Position numbers and translations under genes: made by a program. DNA of 55,893 bases from Halomonadaceae bacterium T82-2 (GTDB lineage: Bacteria; Pseudomonadota; Gammaproteobacteria; Pseudomonadales; Halomonadaceae): contig LSBP01000025.1 in the NCBI GenBank assembly GCA_001577635.1, positions 1 through 55,893 on the forward strand, given 5' to 3'. Position 1 is the stretch's first letter; every line of letters begins with the position of its first letter. Of this stretch, positions 18,310 to 27,682 are shown in pieces. The notes under the pieces are model-generated. The model did no database searches. It was not told the origin of the DNA and saw only the letters and a list, made by a program, of their open reading frames with translations.

Positions 18310-19719
18310 ATGTTCAAAGGATTTACCCGCTTTCTGCAACGCCCCGGTGAACGATTGAAGACACTCTTCGGCAATCAGGACGGCTCCGGCCAGACCCCCG
18401 GGCTTCGCATCATTCCCCGAGAAGATCACCCCGTTTCGCGGCGCCTGTTCAGCGACAACGCGCTCAAGGTGCTCTATCGCCTGCACAATGCCGGCTTCGA
18501 GGCCTATCTGGTCGGCGGTTGCCTGCGCGACGCCCTGCTCGGCAAGACGCCCAAGGATTTCGACGTCGCCACCGATGCCACGCCGGAACAGTTGCGTGAA
18601 CTGTTCCGCAACTCGCGCATCATCGGGCGGCGTTTTCGCATCGTCCACGTACGCTTCGGGCGCGAGATCATCGAGGTCACCACCTTCCGCGGCCGCCCCG
18701 GCGACGAGCACGGCGAGCATCTCGCCCACCAGTCCGAAGACGGGCTGCTGCTGCGCGACAACGTCTGGGGCAGCGTCGAGGAAGACGCCATGCGCCGTGA
18801 CTTCACGGTCAACGCGCTCTACTACAACATCGCCGACTTCTCCCTGCACGATTGGGCCGGCGGCATGGCCGACATCGAAAGCCGCACGCTGCGCCTGATC
18901 GGCGAGCCGGAAGTCCGCTACCGTGAGGATCCGGTGCGCATGCTGCGGGCGATTCGCTTCGCCGCCAAGCTGGACTTCAGCCTGGCCGCGGCGACCGAGG
19001 CGCCGATCCGCGACATGGCGCCGCTGCTGCTGCAGATCCCCCCGGCACGCCTGTTCGAGGAAGTGCTCAAGCTCTTCCTCTCCGGCCACGCAGTAGCAAC
19101 CTATCACCTGCTGCGCGAGTACGGCCTGTTCGCCATGCTCTTCCCCGAGGCGGACGAGTCCATCGCCGAGCTCGATTGGGCCGAGCCCCTGATCCTCCAG
19201 GCACTGGCCAATACCGACGAGCGCATCCGCCAGGAGCGGCCGGTAACACCGGCCTTCCTGTTCGGCGCCCTGCTCTGGCCCGGCGTGCAGTGGCGCACCG
19301 GCCAGCTTCAGGCGGAAGGCATGCCGCCGATTCCCGCCCAGCAGACCGCTGCCCAGCAGGCCGTGTCGCGCCAGATCCAGCACACCTCGATCCCCAAGCG
19401 CTTCAGCCTGCCCATGCGCGACATCTGGGACCTGCAGGAACGTCTGCCCCGGCGCCGCGGCAAGCGCGCCTTCCAGACCCTGGAGCATCCGCGCTTCCGT
19501 GCCGCGTACGACTTCCTGCTGCTGCGCGAGAGCGCCGGCGAGGTTGCCCCCGGCCTGGGGTACTGGTGGACGGCCTTCCAGGAGGGTGACGAACACGAGC
19601 AGCGCCGCCTGCTCGGCAAGGTCGACGCCGACCCGGCCGGCACGCCCGGACCGCGGCGACGCTCGCGCAAGCGCCGCCGTGGGGGGCGCAATCGCCGCTC
19701 GACACCCGATCATGACTGA
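18310..19719 (+). CDS. pcnB: poly(A) polymerase I
   Basis: Class II nucleotidyltransferase that adds 3' poly(A) tails and promotes RNA decay. The active-site motif is LVGGCLRDALLGKTPKDFDV, with the metal-binding DFD. RRFRIVHVRFGREIIEVTTF and RRDFTVNALYYN follow, and RYREDPVRMLRAIRFAAKL is the neck signature. The C-terminus is highly basic (RRRSRKRRRGGRNRRS), typical of PcnB and absent from CCA-adding enzymes. Length 469 is normal. The ribosome site before the ATG at 18310 is weak, in line with the low expression known for pcnB in E. coli. It overlaps folK by 8 nt. Confidence 0.95.
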   Translation: MFKGFTRFLQRPGERLKTLFGNQDGSGQTPGLRIIPREDHPVSRRLFSDNALKVLYRLHNAGFEAYLVGGCLRDALLGKTPKDFDVATDATPEQLRELFRNSRIIGRRFRIVHVRFGREIIEVTTFRGRPGDEHGEHLAHQSEDGLLLRDNVWGSVEEDAMRRDFTVNALYYNIADFSLHDWAGGMADIESRTLRLIGEPEVRYREDPVRMLRAIRFAAKLDFSLAAATEAPIRDMAPLLLQIPPARLFEEVLKLFLSGHAVATYHLLREYGLFAMLFPEADESIAELDWAEPLILQALANTDERIRQERPVTPAFLFGALLWPGVQWRTGQLQAEGMPPIPAQQTAAQQAVSRQIQHTSIPKRFSLPMRDIWDLQERLPRRRGKRAFQTLEHPRFRAAYDFLLLRESAGEVAPGLGYWWTAFQEGDEHEQRRLLGKVDADPAGTPGPRRRSRKRRRGGRNRRSTPDHD

Positions 19720-20209
19720 GCAGCCGCGTCTTGCCTATGTCGGCCTGGGCAGCAACCTTGATGACCCCGAGCATCAGGTGCGCCGCGCCCTGGCCGAACT
19801 GGACGCCCTGCCGTTGACCCGGTGCGAGGCCGGCTCGCCGCTGTATCGCAGCACGCCGATGGGGCCACAGGATCAGCCGCCCTTCATCAATGCCGTGGCC
19901 CGGCTGGCCACCCATCTGTCGCCGCTGGCACTGCTCGACCAACTGCAGGCCCTCGAGCAGCGCCACCGCCGCGTGCGCCGGCGCCACTGGGGACCGCGTA
20001 CCCTGGACCTGGATCTGCTGCTCTACGGGGATTGCCGGGGCCGCTGGCCACGCCTCACGCTGCCCCACCCGGGGATCACCGAGCGCAACTTCGTGCTGGT
20101 CCCGCTGGCCGACATCGCGCCGGATACGTGTATCGGCGACGCCGCGGTGTCACATTTGGCCGACGCCATCGACCGCGACGGGTTGCAGCGCCTGGTGCCA
20201 CAGCAGTAG
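19712..20209 (+). CDS. folK: 6-hydroxymethyl-7,8-dihydropterin pyrophosphokinase
   Basis: Folate synthesis enzyme that transfers pyrophosphate from ATP to hydroxymethyl-dihydropterin; its product is the substrate of FolP (also in this window). It starts MTEQPRLAYVGLGSNLDDP, with the family GxGSN motif. The HPPK signature RRHWGPRTLDLDLLLYG holds the metal-binding DxD. LPHPGITERNFVLVPLADIAP follows. Length 165 is normal. The ATG at 19712 overlaps the pcnB stop by 8 nt, so translation is coupled. Confidence 0.97.
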   Translation: MTEQPRLAYVGLGSNLDDPEHQVRRALAELDALPLTRCEAGSPLYRSTPMGPQDQPPFINAVARLATHLSPLALLDQLQALEQRHRRVRRRHWGPRTLDLDLLLYGDCRGRWPRLTLPHPGITERNFVLVPLADIAPDTCIGDAAVSHLADAIDRDGLQRLVPQQ

Positions 20210-20222
20210 AGTTGCAACACGT

Positions 20223-20272
20223 TTGTTACCATTCCACACTTCAGGCCAGAAGCGGGTAACAGTTACGGTAAC
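20223..20272 (+). promoter_or_regulatory. GTTAC/GTAAC cluster upstream of panB
   Basis: TTGTTACCATTCCACAC (20223-20239) matches 16 of 17 bases of the element upstream of the CrcZ-like RNA (17531-17547). Further half-sites follow: GGTAAC at 20255, GTTAC at 20262 and GGTAAC at 20267. The cluster sits in the folK-panB gap, 60-110 bases before panB. No -24/-12 promoter is visible next to it. It looks like a regulator binding site, possibly for CbrB. Confidence 0.5.
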
Positions 20273-20331
20273 ATCCTGCCCGCCACGCCCTCGAAACGGA
20301 CGTTGTCCGACAAGTCGACGAGAAGCCAGTC

Positions 20332-21123
20332 ATGAAAACCGTCACCGTGAGCACGCTGCAGGCAGCCAAGCGCGCCGGCGAGCCGTTCAGCTGTCTGACC
20401 GCCTATGACGCCTCATTCGCCGAGGCGGCCAGCCGGGCTGGCGTCGAGGTCCTGCTGGTCGGCGACTCCCTGGGAATGGTCCTGCAGGGCCACACCAGCA
20501 CTCTGCCGGTCACCCTCGACGATATCGCCTACCACACGCGCTGTGTGGCCCGTACCAAGGGCGCCAGCCTGCTGATGGCCGACCTGCCGTTCATGAGCAA
20601 CACCTCCACGGAGCGGCTGCTGCAGGACGCCGGTGCCCTGATGCGGGCCGGGGCGGAGATGGTCAAGATCGAGGGCGAAGCGTGGATGGCCGACGGCGTG
20701 CGGGAACTGACCCGGCGCGGCGTCCCGGTCTGTGCCCATCTGGGGCTGACACCACAGATGGTCCACCAGCTCGGCGGCTTCAAGGTGCAGGGCCGCGAGG
20801 CCGGGCGCGCCGAGCAGCTCATCGCCGACGCCCGCACCCTGGTCGAGGCCGGCGCCTCGGTGGTTCTTGTCGAGTGCGTGCCCGCCGACCTGGGCCGGGC
20901 CATGCAGGCCGCCCTCGAGGTGCCGGTGATCGGCATCGGCGCCGGGGCCGGCACCGATGGCCAGATCTTGGTAATGCACGACGTGATCGGCGTGAGCAGC
21001 GGCTACATCCCGCGTTTTTCGAAGAACTTCCTGGCCGAGGCCGGCTCGATCCAGGGCGCCTTCCAAGCCTACCATGACGCCGTCAAGGCGCGTCGCTTTC
21101 CGGCCGAGGAGCACAGTTTCTAA
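20332..21123 (+). CDS. panB: ketopantoate hydroxymethyltransferase
   Basis: First step of pantothenate synthesis: transfers a hydroxymethyl group from methylene-tetrahydrofolate to alpha-ketoisovalerate. The TIM-barrel motifs [23 protein letters not shown] (magnesium and substrate binding), [27 protein letters not shown] and [18 protein letters not shown] are all in place. Length 263 is normal. Its stop overlaps the panC start (TAATG). The gene sits 122 bases after folK, which supplies the folate pathway the reaction depends on. Confidence 0.97.
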   Translation: MKTVTVSTLQAAKRAGEPFSCLTAYDASFAEAASRAGVEVLLVGDSLGMVLQGHTSTLPVTLDDIAYHTRCVARTKGASLLMADLPFMSNTSTERLLQDAGALMRAGAEMVKIEGEAWMADGVRELTRRGVPVCAHLGLTPQMVHQLGGFKVQGREAGRAEQLIADARTLVEAGASVVLVECVPADLGRAMQAALEVPVIGIGAGAGTDGQILVMHDVIGVSSGYIPRFSKNFLAEAGSIQGAFQAYHDAVKARRFPAEEHSF

Positions 21124-21974
21124 TGCAGACCATTCACGACATCGCCACGCTGCGCCGCATCCTGGGCGAGGCACGCCGTGACGGCCGCCGCATCGGCCTG
21201 GCGCCGACCATGGGCAACCTTCACCAAGGGCACCTGGCGCTGGTCGCCGAAGCGCGCCGCCGTGCCGATCTGGTCGTCGCCACCATCTTCGTCAACCCGC
21301 TGCAGTTCGGGCCCGGCGAGGACTTCGCCAGCTACCCGCGCACCCTCGATGCGGACCGCGCCGCGCTCGACGGCGCCGGCTGCGACATCCTTTTCGCGCC
21401 GGCCGCCGAGACCATCTACCCGCGCGGCACCGAGGCCTCTGCCACCGTACACGTGCCCGAGGTCAGCGAAGGGCTGTGCGGCGCGCGCCGGCCCGGCCAC
21501 TTCGACGGCGTGTCCACGGTGGTGACCATGCTCTTCAACCTGGTGCAGCCCGACCTGGCCTGCTTCGGCGAGAAGGACTACCAGCAGCTCGCGGTCATCC
21601 GCCGGATGGTCGCCGATCTGCACATGCCCATCGAGATCGTCGGCGTGCCCATCGTGCGTGCCGAGGACGGCCTGGCCCTCTCCTCGCGCAACGGCTATCT
21701 GAGCGATGAGCAGCGTGCCCGCGCCCCGCGCCTGTACGCCGTGCTCACGGCAACCCGCGAGGCACTCGCCCGGGGCGACGAACCCGACGCGGCACTGCGC
21801 GAGGGCCTCGCCCAGCTGACCGAGGCCGGCTTCAAGCCCGACTATCTCGAGCTGCGTCGTGCCGACGACCTGGGGCCGGTGACCGACACCACCCGAGAGG
21901 CGGTACTGCTGGCCGCAGCCCACCTGGGGCCGGCCCGCCTGATCGACAACCTTCCGGTAACGCTGCCGCGCTGA
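21123..21974 (+). CDS. panC: pantothenate synthetase
   Basis: Condenses pantoate and beta-alanine with ATP via a pantoyl-adenylate. It belongs to the HIGH superfamily: [14 protein letters not shown] carries the HxGH motif and [10 protein letters not shown] is the KMSKS counterpart. [19 protein letters not shown] and VFGEKDYQQ-type sequence ([17 protein letters not shown]) are family hallmarks. Length 283 is normal. It is translationally coupled to panB and followed after 23 bases by panD, so all three pantothenate genes are together. Confidence 0.97.
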   Translation: MQTIHDIATLRRILGEARRDGRRIGLAPTMGNLHQGHLALVAEARRRADLVVATIFVNPLQFGPGEDFASYPRTLDADRAALDGAGCDILFAPAAETIYPRGTEASATVHVPEVSEGLCGARRPGHFDGVSTVVTMLFNLVQPDLACFGEKDYQQLAVIRRMVADLHMPIEIVGVPIVRAEDGLALSSRNGYLSDEQRARAPRLYAVLTATREALARGDEPDAALREGLAQLTEAGFKPDYLELRRADDLGPVTDTTREAVLLAAAHLGPARLIDNLPVTLPR

Positions 21975-21997
21975 TCGCGGCTCATCGAGGAACGCCC

Positions 21998-22378
21998 ATG
22001 TACACCATCATGCTCAAGGCCAAGCTGCACATGGCCCGGGTCACCCATGCCGTGCTCAACTACGAGGGCTCCTGCGCCATCGATGGCGAGCTGCTCGACA
22101 TGGCCGGCATCCGCGAGAACGAGCAGATCCAGATCTACAACGTCGAGAACGGCCAGCGCTTCACCACCTATGCCATCCGTGGCGAGGAAGGTTCGCGCAT
22201 GATCTCCGTGAACGGCGCCGCCGCACACCTGGCGAACGCCGGCGAGCGGGTCATCATCTGCAGCTACGCGCACTACGAGACCTCGGAGCTGGACGATCAC
22301 AAGCCCTCGATCGTCTACCTGCAGGAAGGCAATGCGATCAGCCACACCAGCAACGCCATTCCCATCCAGTTCGCCTGA
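21998..22378 (+). CDS. panD: aspartate 1-decarboxylase proenzyme
   Basis: Makes beta-alanine for PanC. The proenzyme cleaves itself between G24 and S25 (NYEGSCAID), turning Ser25 into the pyruvoyl cofactor. Lys9 (LKAKLH), Tyr58-region (TTYAIRG) and NGAAAHL match known active-site positions. Length 126 is normal. A GAGG ribosome site is present. No panM-like maturation factor is visible nearby. Confidence 0.97.
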   Translation: MYTIMLKAKLHMARVTHAVLNYEGSCAIDGELLDMAGIRENEQIQIYNVENGQRFTTYAIRGEEGSRMISVNGAAAHLANAGERVIICSYAHYETSELDDHKPSIVYLQEGNAISHTSNAIPIQFA

Positions 22379-22385
22379 TTGCCCC

Positions 22386-22407
22386 GCCCCGCCGCTACCG
22401 GCGGGGC
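22386..22407 (+). terminator. hairpin after panD
   Basis: A 9-bp GC stem (22386-22394 with 22399-22407), CTAC loop, 8 bases after the panD stop, followed by CATTTCCC. The weak T-tract makes it a probable but imperfect terminator. Confidence 0.6.
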
Positions 22408-22456
22408 CATTTCCCCCTCCCGGCCTGTCCAGCGTCAAACTTCGACAGATTGGCAA

Positions 22457-22486
22457 TTGCCGCAGCGCACAAGCTTCTCCTATGCT
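22457..22486 (+). promoter_or_regulatory. candidate promoter of the thiolase gene
   Basis: TTGCCG (22457-22462), 18 bases, TATGCT (22481-22486), 37 bases before the start codon. The -35 box overlaps the palindrome GGCAATTGCC (22452-22461), a possible operator. Confidence 0.35.
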
Positions 22487-22522
22487 GACGGGGCATTTCG
22501 CCCTCGATTCAAGGAGTCTCAC

Positions 22523-23701
22523 ATGCAAGACGTGGTCATCGTCGCGGCGCGCCGCACCGCCATCGGTACCTTCGGCGGGTCGCTCGCCGGGATCCCCGCC
22601 GCCGAACTCGGCGCCAAGGTGATCCAGGACATCCTCGCCACCACCGGCGTCGCCCCCGAGCAGGTCGACGAGGTCCTGCTTGGCCACGTCCTGACCGCCG
22701 CCTGCGGCCAGAACCCGGCGCGTCAGGCCTCCATCCTGGGCGGCCTGCCTGACGGCGTGCCGGCAATGACCATCAACAAGGTCTGCGGCTCCGGTCTCAA
22801 GGCATTGCATCTGGCCACCCAGGCGATTCGCTGCGGCGACGCCGAGCTGATCCTTGCCGGGGGCCAGGAGAACATGTCCCTCGCCCCTCACGCCCTGCCG
22901 CACTCGCGCACCGGCCAGCGCATGGGTGACTGGAAGGCGGTCGACACCATGGTCTACGACGGCCTGTGGGATGCCTTCAACCAGTACCACATGGGCATCA
23001 CCGCCGAGAATCTCGCCGAGAAGTACGGCATTACCCGCGAGCAGATGGACGAATTCGCCGCCGGCTCTCAGCAGAAGGCCAGCGCCGCCATCGAGGCGGG
23101 CCGCTTCGACAGCCAGATCGTTCCCGTCGAGATTCCCCAGCGCAAGGGCGATCCGCTGGTCTTCAAGGCCGACGAAGGCCCGCGCGCGGGGATCACCGCC
23201 GAGAAGCTCGGCGCCATGAAGCCCGCCTTCAAGAAGGACGGCAGCGTCACCGCCGGCAATGCCTCGTCGATCAACGACGGTGCCGCCGTGACCATGCTCT
23301 GCAGCGAGAGCAAGGCCCGCGAGCTGGGCCTCGAGCCGCTGGCCCGCATCAAGGCCTACGCCAACGCCGCCGTCGATCCGGCGATCATGGGCATCGGCCC
23401 GGCCCCGGCGACCCGCCGCTGCCTGGAGAAGGCCGGCTGGACGATCGATGATCTGGACCTGATCGAGGCCAACGAGGCCTTCGCTGCCCAGGCGCTGGCG
23501 GTCAACAAGGAGCTCGGCTGGGATCCGTCCAGGATCAACGTCAACGGCGGCGCGATCGCCCTGGGCCATCCGATCGGTGCCTCCGGCTGCCGGATTCTGG
23601 TCACGTTGGTCCACGAGATGATCGCTCGCGACGCCAGGAAGGGACTGGCCACGCTGTGTATCGGTGGCGGCCAGGGCGTGGCGCTGGCCATCGAACGCTA
23701 A
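22523..23701 (+). CDS. acetyl-CoA acetyltransferase (thiolase)
   Basis: Biosynthetic-type thiolase that condenses two acetyl-CoA to acetoacetyl-CoA, as in PhaA or AtoB. The nucleophile is C88 in [11 protein letters not shown]. The second signature is [20 protein letters not shown], and the second catalytic Cys is in [12 protein letters not shown]. Length 392 is typical. The start at 22523 has AAGGAG 8 nt upstream and gives the standard N-terminus [20 protein letters not shown] role in polyhydroxybutyrate synthesis is plausible for a halophile, but no phaB or phaC is in this window, so a specific symbol is not given. Confidence 0.92.
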   Translation: MQDVVIVAARRTAIGTFGGSLAGIPAAELGAKVIQDILATTGVAPEQVDEVLLGHVLTAACGQNPARQASILGGLPDGVPAMTINKVCGSGLKALHLATQAIRCGDAELILAGGQENMSLAPHALPHSRTGQRMGDWKAVDTMVYDGLWDAFNQYHMGITAENLAEKYGITREQMDEFAAGSQQKASAAIEAGRFDSQIVPVEIPQRKGDPLVFKADEGPRAGITAEKLGAMKPAFKKDGSVTAGNASSINDGAAVTMLCSESKARELGLEPLARIKAYANAAVDPAIMGIGPAPATRRCLEKAGWTIDDLDLIEANEAFAAQALAVNKELGWDPSRINVNGGAIALGHPIGASGCRILVTLVHEMIARDARKGLATLCIGGGQGVALAIER

Positions 23702-23838
23702 CCAATCTTTCCTCCGGGCCAGCATTTGTCGGCCCCGCTCGCGGCGATGTCGTCTCCTCGGCGTCGCCGTGCCGCGCTTGCGCCTCCGGCCCCGCCACGT
23801 CACCATGGCGGGATTTACCCCACATCGTGTGAGCCATC

Positions 23839-24897
23839 ATGAGCAAGTTCTGGAGCCCGGACGTTCGCGAGCTGACGCCCTACGTCCCCGGTGAGCAGCC
23901 CCGTGAACGACTGATCAAGCTGAACACCAACGAGAACCCCTACCCGCCGGCGCCGGGCGTCGAGCAGGTACTGCGCGACTACCCGGTCGACCACCTGCGC
24001 CTCTACCCCGATCCCGATGCGCTGGCATTGCGCGAGGCACTGGCCCACGAGCATGGCGTGGCGGTCGAGCAGGTCTTCGTCGGCAACGGCTCCGACGAAG
24101 TGCTGGCCCTGGCCTTCCAGACCTTCTTCCGTCAGCCTCGCCCGCTGCTGATGCCGGGCATCACCTATAGCTTCTACCCGGTCTACTGCCGCCTTTACGA
24201 TATCGCCTACCGGACCGTGGCACTCGATGACCACTGGCAGGTGCCGCTGGACGCCCTGAGCGGCGACAACGGCGGCGTGATCTTCGCCAATCCCAATGCA
24301 CCGACCGGCCACGGCCACGCGAAGGAGGCCATCGCCGGCCTGCTGGAGCGCGTCACCGACAGTGTGGTGCTCATCGACGAGGCCTACGTCGACTTCGGTG
24401 GGGAAAGCAGCGTGCCGCTGGTGGCGGAGTATCCCAACCTGCTGGTGGTGGGCACCTTCTCCAAGTCGCGCAGCCTGGCCGGGCTGCGGATCGGCTACGC
24501 GATCGGCTCGCGGGAGCTGATCGAGGGGCTGGAGCGGGTCAAGAACTCCTTCAACTCCTACCCGCTCGACAGCCTGGCAATCGCCGCCGGTGTCGCCGCG
24601 CTGGCCGACCGCGAGCACTTCGACGCCTGTCGCGATAACGTCATCGCCACCCGCGAGCGCACCCGCCGGCGGCTCGTCGATCTGGGCTTCGAGGCCCTGC
24701 CCTCGCAGACCAACTTCCTGCTCGCCCGCCACGACGGCCACGATGCCGGAGTGCTGTTCACCGGCCTGCGCGAGCGCGGCATCCTGGTGCGTCACTTCAA
24801 CAGCGAGGCGTTGCACGACTTCCTGCGCATCTCGATCGGCACCGACGATGAGATGGACAGCCTGATCGAAGCGCTCGAGGCGCTGTGTCGCGGGTAA
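23839..24897 (+). CDS. hisC: histidinol-phosphate aminotransferase
   Basis: PLP enzyme of histidine synthesis; it may also act on aromatic amino acids. LNTNENPYPPAPGV is the family N-terminal motif. The Asn/Asp/Tyr PLP contacts are in FANPNAPTG and LIDEAYVDF. The PLP lysine is in GTFSKSRSLAGLRIGYAIG. NSFNSYPLDSLA and LRISIGTDDEM complete the fold. Length 352 is normal. It stands alone, not in a his operon. It faces pnp convergently across a shared terminator. Confidence 0.95.
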   Translation: MSKFWSPDVRELTPYVPGEQPRERLIKLNTNENPYPPAPGVEQVLRDYPVDHLRLYPDPDALALREALAHEHGVAVEQVFVGNGSDEVLALAFQTFFRQPRPLLMPGITYSFYPVYCRLYDIAYRTVALDDHWQVPLDALSGDNGGVIFANPNAPTGHGHAKEAIAGLLERVTDSVVLIDEAYVDFGGESSVPLVAEYPNLLVVGTFSKSRSLAGLRIGYAIGSRELIEGLERVKNSFNSYPLDSLAIAAGVAALADREHFDACRDNVIATRERTRRRLVDLGFEALPSQTNFLLARHDGHDAGVLFTGLRERGILVRHFNSEALHDFLRISIGTDDEMDSLIEALEALCRG

Positions 24898-24925
24898 CAT
24901 CGCTCCGCCACCGGCGATAGCCATG

Positions 24926-24962
24926 AAAAACGGCCCACCCGCCAAGCGGGTGGGCCGTTTTC
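24926..24962. terminator. bidirectional terminator between hisC and pnp
   Basis: A 16-bp stem (24927-24942 with 24946-24961), CAA loop, has A-rich 5' and T-rich 3' ends. It can therefore end hisC on the plus strand and pnp on the minus strand. Confidence 0.92.
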
Positions 24963-24986
24963 GTGATACCGGCGATCAGGCGTGGA

Positions 24987-27110
24987 TCACTCGGCGAGGC
25001 TGGCCTCGAAGGCGGCCTTTTCCTCGGCGGTGACTTCCTTGATCGACAGCTTGACGCGGTTGCGGTTGTCGATGTCGAGCACCTTGACCACCACGTCGTC
25101 ACCCTCGTTGAGGTAGTCGCGGACGCTGTTGACGCGCTCCGGCACGATCTGCGAGATGTGCACCAGACCGTCGGTGCCCGGCATGAAGTTGACGAACGCG
25201 CCGAAGTCGGCGATGCGCACCACCTTGCCCTTGTAGAGCTTGCCGATCTCGGCTTCGGCAGTGATGCCCAGCACGGTGTCGATGGCGCGCTTGGCGGCCG
25301 CCTTGTCCTCGGCGTAGATGCGCACGGTGCCATCGTCGTCGATGTCGATCGAGGCGCCGGTGTCGTCGCAGATCTGACGGATGGTCGCACCACCCTTGCC
25401 GATGACGTCGCGGATCTTGTCCGGGTCGATCTTGATGGTGGCCATGGACGGCGCGTTGGCGGAGACTTCCTCGCGGCTCTGGGCGATCACCTGGTTCATC
25501 TCGCCGAGGATGTGCAGCCGCGCCTCATGGGCCTGCTGCAGCGCCTGCTCCATGATCTCCTCGTTGATGCCCTCGATCTTGATGTCCATCTGCAGGGCGG
25601 TGACGCCGGAGGCCGAGCCGGCCACCTTGAAGTCCATGTCGCCGAGGTGGTCCTCATCACCCAGGATGTCGGTGAGCACGGCGAACTTGTCGTCGTCCTT
25701 GACCAGACCCATGGCGATGCCAGCCACCGGTGCCTTGAGCGGCACGCCGGCGTCCATCAGCGCCAGCGAGGAGCCGCACACCGAGGCCATGGAGCTCGAG
25801 CCGTTGGACTCGGTGATCTCGGAGACCACGCGAATGGTGTAGGGGAATTCCTCGTCGCTGGGCAGCATGGCCTGGACACCGCGGCGTGCCAGACGACCAT
25901 GGCCGATCTCGCGACGCTTGGGTCCACCCATGAAGCCGGCTTCGCCCACGCTGTAGGGTGGGAAGTTGTAGTGCAGCAGGAAACGGTCCTTGCGCTCGCC
26001 TTCCAGCGACTCGATCAGCTGGGCATCGCGCAGGGTGCCGAGGGTGGCCACGACCACGGCCTGGGTTTCGCCACGAGTGAAGATCGCCGAGCCGTGGGTC
26101 TTGGGCAGGCTGCCGACCTCGATGTTCAGCGAACGCACGGTCTTGTGATCGCGGCCGTCGATGCGCGGCTCGCCGTTGATTACGCGCTGGCGCACGACAC
26201 GTTTCTCGAGCGCGGCGAAGGCGCCCTTGACCTCGTCGGCGGCAAACTGACCGTCTTCTTCACCGGCCAGCTGCGCCACGGCTTCATCCTTCAGCGCGGA
26301 CAGCGCATCCTGACGGGCCATCTTGTCGGTGATGCGGTAGGCCTCGCCGACCTTGCTCTCGAAGGCACTCGCGAGCGCGTCCTTCAGAGCGGTATTCTCG
26401 GCGGCCGGCTGCCAGTCCCAGCGCGGCTTGCCGGCCTCGGCGGCCAGCTCGTTGATGGCGGAGACGGCGACCTGCATTTCCTGGTGGCCGTAGAGCACGG
26501 CGCCCAGCATCTCGTCCTCGAGCAGCTCGCTGGCCTCGGACTCGACCATCAGCACGGCCTTCTCGGTGCCGGCGACGACCATGTTCAGCTCGGAGGTGGC
26601 GAGCTCCTCGACGCTCGGGTTGAGGAAGTAGCCGCGCTCCTCGGTGAAGCCAACGCGGGCGGCGCCAATCGGGCCGTTGAACGGCACGCCGGAGACGGCC
26701 AGCGCCGCGGAAGTGCCGATCATGGCGGCGATATCCGGGTCCTGGTTACGATCGGCGGAGAGCACCGTGCAGATGACCTGGACTTCGTTCATGAAGCCCT
26801 TGGGGAACAGCGGACGAATCGGCCGATCGATCAGCCGCGAGGTGAGGGTCTCCTTCTCGGTGGGACGCCCCTCACGCTTGAAGAAGCCGCCGGGAATCTT
26901 GCCGACCGAGTAGGTCTTCTCCTGGTAGTGGACGGACAGCGGGAAGAACGGCTGGGCGGGGTTGACGTCCTTCTTCGCCACCACGGTGCACAGCACCACG
27001 GTGTCGTCCATGGTGACCATCACGGCACCGGAGGCCTGGCGGGCGATGCGCCCGGTTTCCAGGGTGACGGTACTGTTACCGTACTGGAATGTCTTTCTGA
27101 CCGGATTCAC
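24987..27110 (-). CDS. pnp: polynucleotide phosphorylase
   Basis: Trimeric 3'-5' exoribonuclease of the degradosome and RNA turnover. Two RNase PH domains ([35 protein letters not shown]) carry the catalytic region in the second copy ([21 protein letters not shown]). A KH domain ([15 protein letters not shown]) and an S1 domain ([18 protein letters not shown]) follow. Length 707 is normal. The start is GTG at 27110 with AGGAAG 4 nt upstream. It is downstream of rpsO, separated by a strong terminator, so it needs read-through or its own promoter; TAAAAT near 27170 on the minus strand could be a -10 box. Confidence 0.97.
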   Translation of the reverse strand: MNPVRKTFQYGNSTVTLETGRIARQASGAVMVTMDDTVVLCTVVAKKDVNPAQPFFPLSVHYQEKTYSVGKIPGGFFKREGRPTEKETLTSRLIDRPIRPLFPKGFMNEVQVICTVLSADRNQDPDIAAMIGTSAALAVSGVPFNGPIGAARVGFTEERGYFLNPSVEELATSELNMVVAGTEKAVLMVESEASELLEDEMLGAVLYGHQEMQVAVSAINELAAEAGKPRWDWQPAAENTALKDALASAFESKVGEAYRITDKMARQDALSALKDEAVAQLAGEEDGQFAADEVKGAFAALEKRVVRQRVINGEPRIDGRDHKTVRSLNIEVGSLPKTHGSAIFTRGETQAVVVATLGTLRDAQLIESLEGERKDRFLLHYNFPPYSVGEAGFMGGPKRREIGHGRLARRGVQAMLPSDEEFPYTIRVVSEITESNGSSSMASVCGSSLALMDAGVPLKAPVAGIAMGLVKDDDKFAVLTDILGDEDHLGDMDFKVAGSASGVTALQMDIKIEGINEEIMEQALQQAHEARLHILGEMNQVIAQSREEVSANAPSMATIKIDPDKIRDVIGKGGATIRQICDDTGASIDIDDDGTVRIYAEDKAAAKRAIDTVLGITAEAEIGKLYKGKVVRIADFGAFVNFMPGTDGLVHISQIVPERVNSVRDYLNEGDDVVVKVLDIDNRNRVKLSIKEVTAEEKAAFEASLAE

Positions 27111-27240
27111 AGGGCTTCCTTCAACTTGTCGGTTTCATGTTCGGGCGTTTCTTGACTCGGCGCCCATTTTAGGCGTTCGCGCCGGTGAGGGCTACCGATG
27201 CGACCGCTGCCCGGCGTCTGGCGTGCCCGGCAAGCGCCCA

Positions 27241-27276
27241 AAAAAGAACAAGCAACCCCGGAGGGTTGCTTGTTCC
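27241..27276 (-). terminator. rpsO terminator
   Basis: A perfect 13-bp stem (27247-27259 with 27264-27276), 4-nt loop, is followed on the minus strand by six T. It lies between rpsO and pnp, as in E. coli. Confidence 0.92.
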
Positions 27277-27304
27277 GAAATCATCCGCGGGATGATGGCC
27301 GAAC

Positions 27305-27574
27305 TCAGCGGCGCAGCCCCAGACGCTGGATCAGCGACTGATAACGCTCGAAGTCCTTGCGCTTGAGGTAGTCGAGCAGTTTGCGGCGCTGGTTGACCAT
27401 GCGAATCAGGCCACGACGGGAGTGGTGATCCTGCTTGTTGGTCTTGAAGTGGGACTGAAGGCCGTCGATGTTGGCGGTCAGCAGAGCCACCTGAACTTCG
27501 GGGGAACCGGTGTCGTTGTCACCACGGCCGTATTCCTTGACGATTTCGGCCTTCTTTTCAGCGGTCAATGCCAT
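27305..27574 (-). CDS. rpsO: 30S ribosomal protein S15
   Basis: Primary 16S rRNA-binding protein of the 30S platform. [56 protein letters not shown] and [12 protein letters not shown] are the full set of S15 signatures. Length 89 is exact for the family. The start is the ATG at 27574; in-frame codons upstream would add an unsupported extension. It follows truB after about 108 bases, which may contain an autoregulatory leader. Confidence 0.98.
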   Translation of the reverse strand: MALTAEKKAEIVKEYGRGDNDTGSPEVQVALLTANIDGLQSHFKTNKQDHHSRRGLIRMVNQRRKLLDYLKRKDFERYQSLIQRLGLRR

Positions 27575-27616
27575 CTGTGTCTCCAGTAAGCAATATGCCT
27601 GATGGGGATGAATGTC

Positions 27617-27642
27617 GGAGACCACGCATATTTGCAGTCTCC
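27617..27642 (-). promoter_or_regulatory. possible S15 mRNA leader hairpin
   Basis: A 6-bp outer stem (27617-27622 with 27637-27642) and an inner GCA/TGC stem occur 43 bases before the rpsO start. S15 represses its own mRNA by binding leader structures in several bacteria. This is a candidate only; no known S15 motif was matched. Confidence 0.3.
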
Positions 27643-27682
27643 CCGTACGCCGCGTGAGCGGCGACGATAGGCGCCACCGGCT

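Noticed and set aside
22451-22466. TGGCAATTGC upstream of the thiolase as a sigma-54 promoter
   Set aside because: The -12 GC is not at the required spacing. The stretch is better described as a palindrome near a weak sigma-70 promoter.
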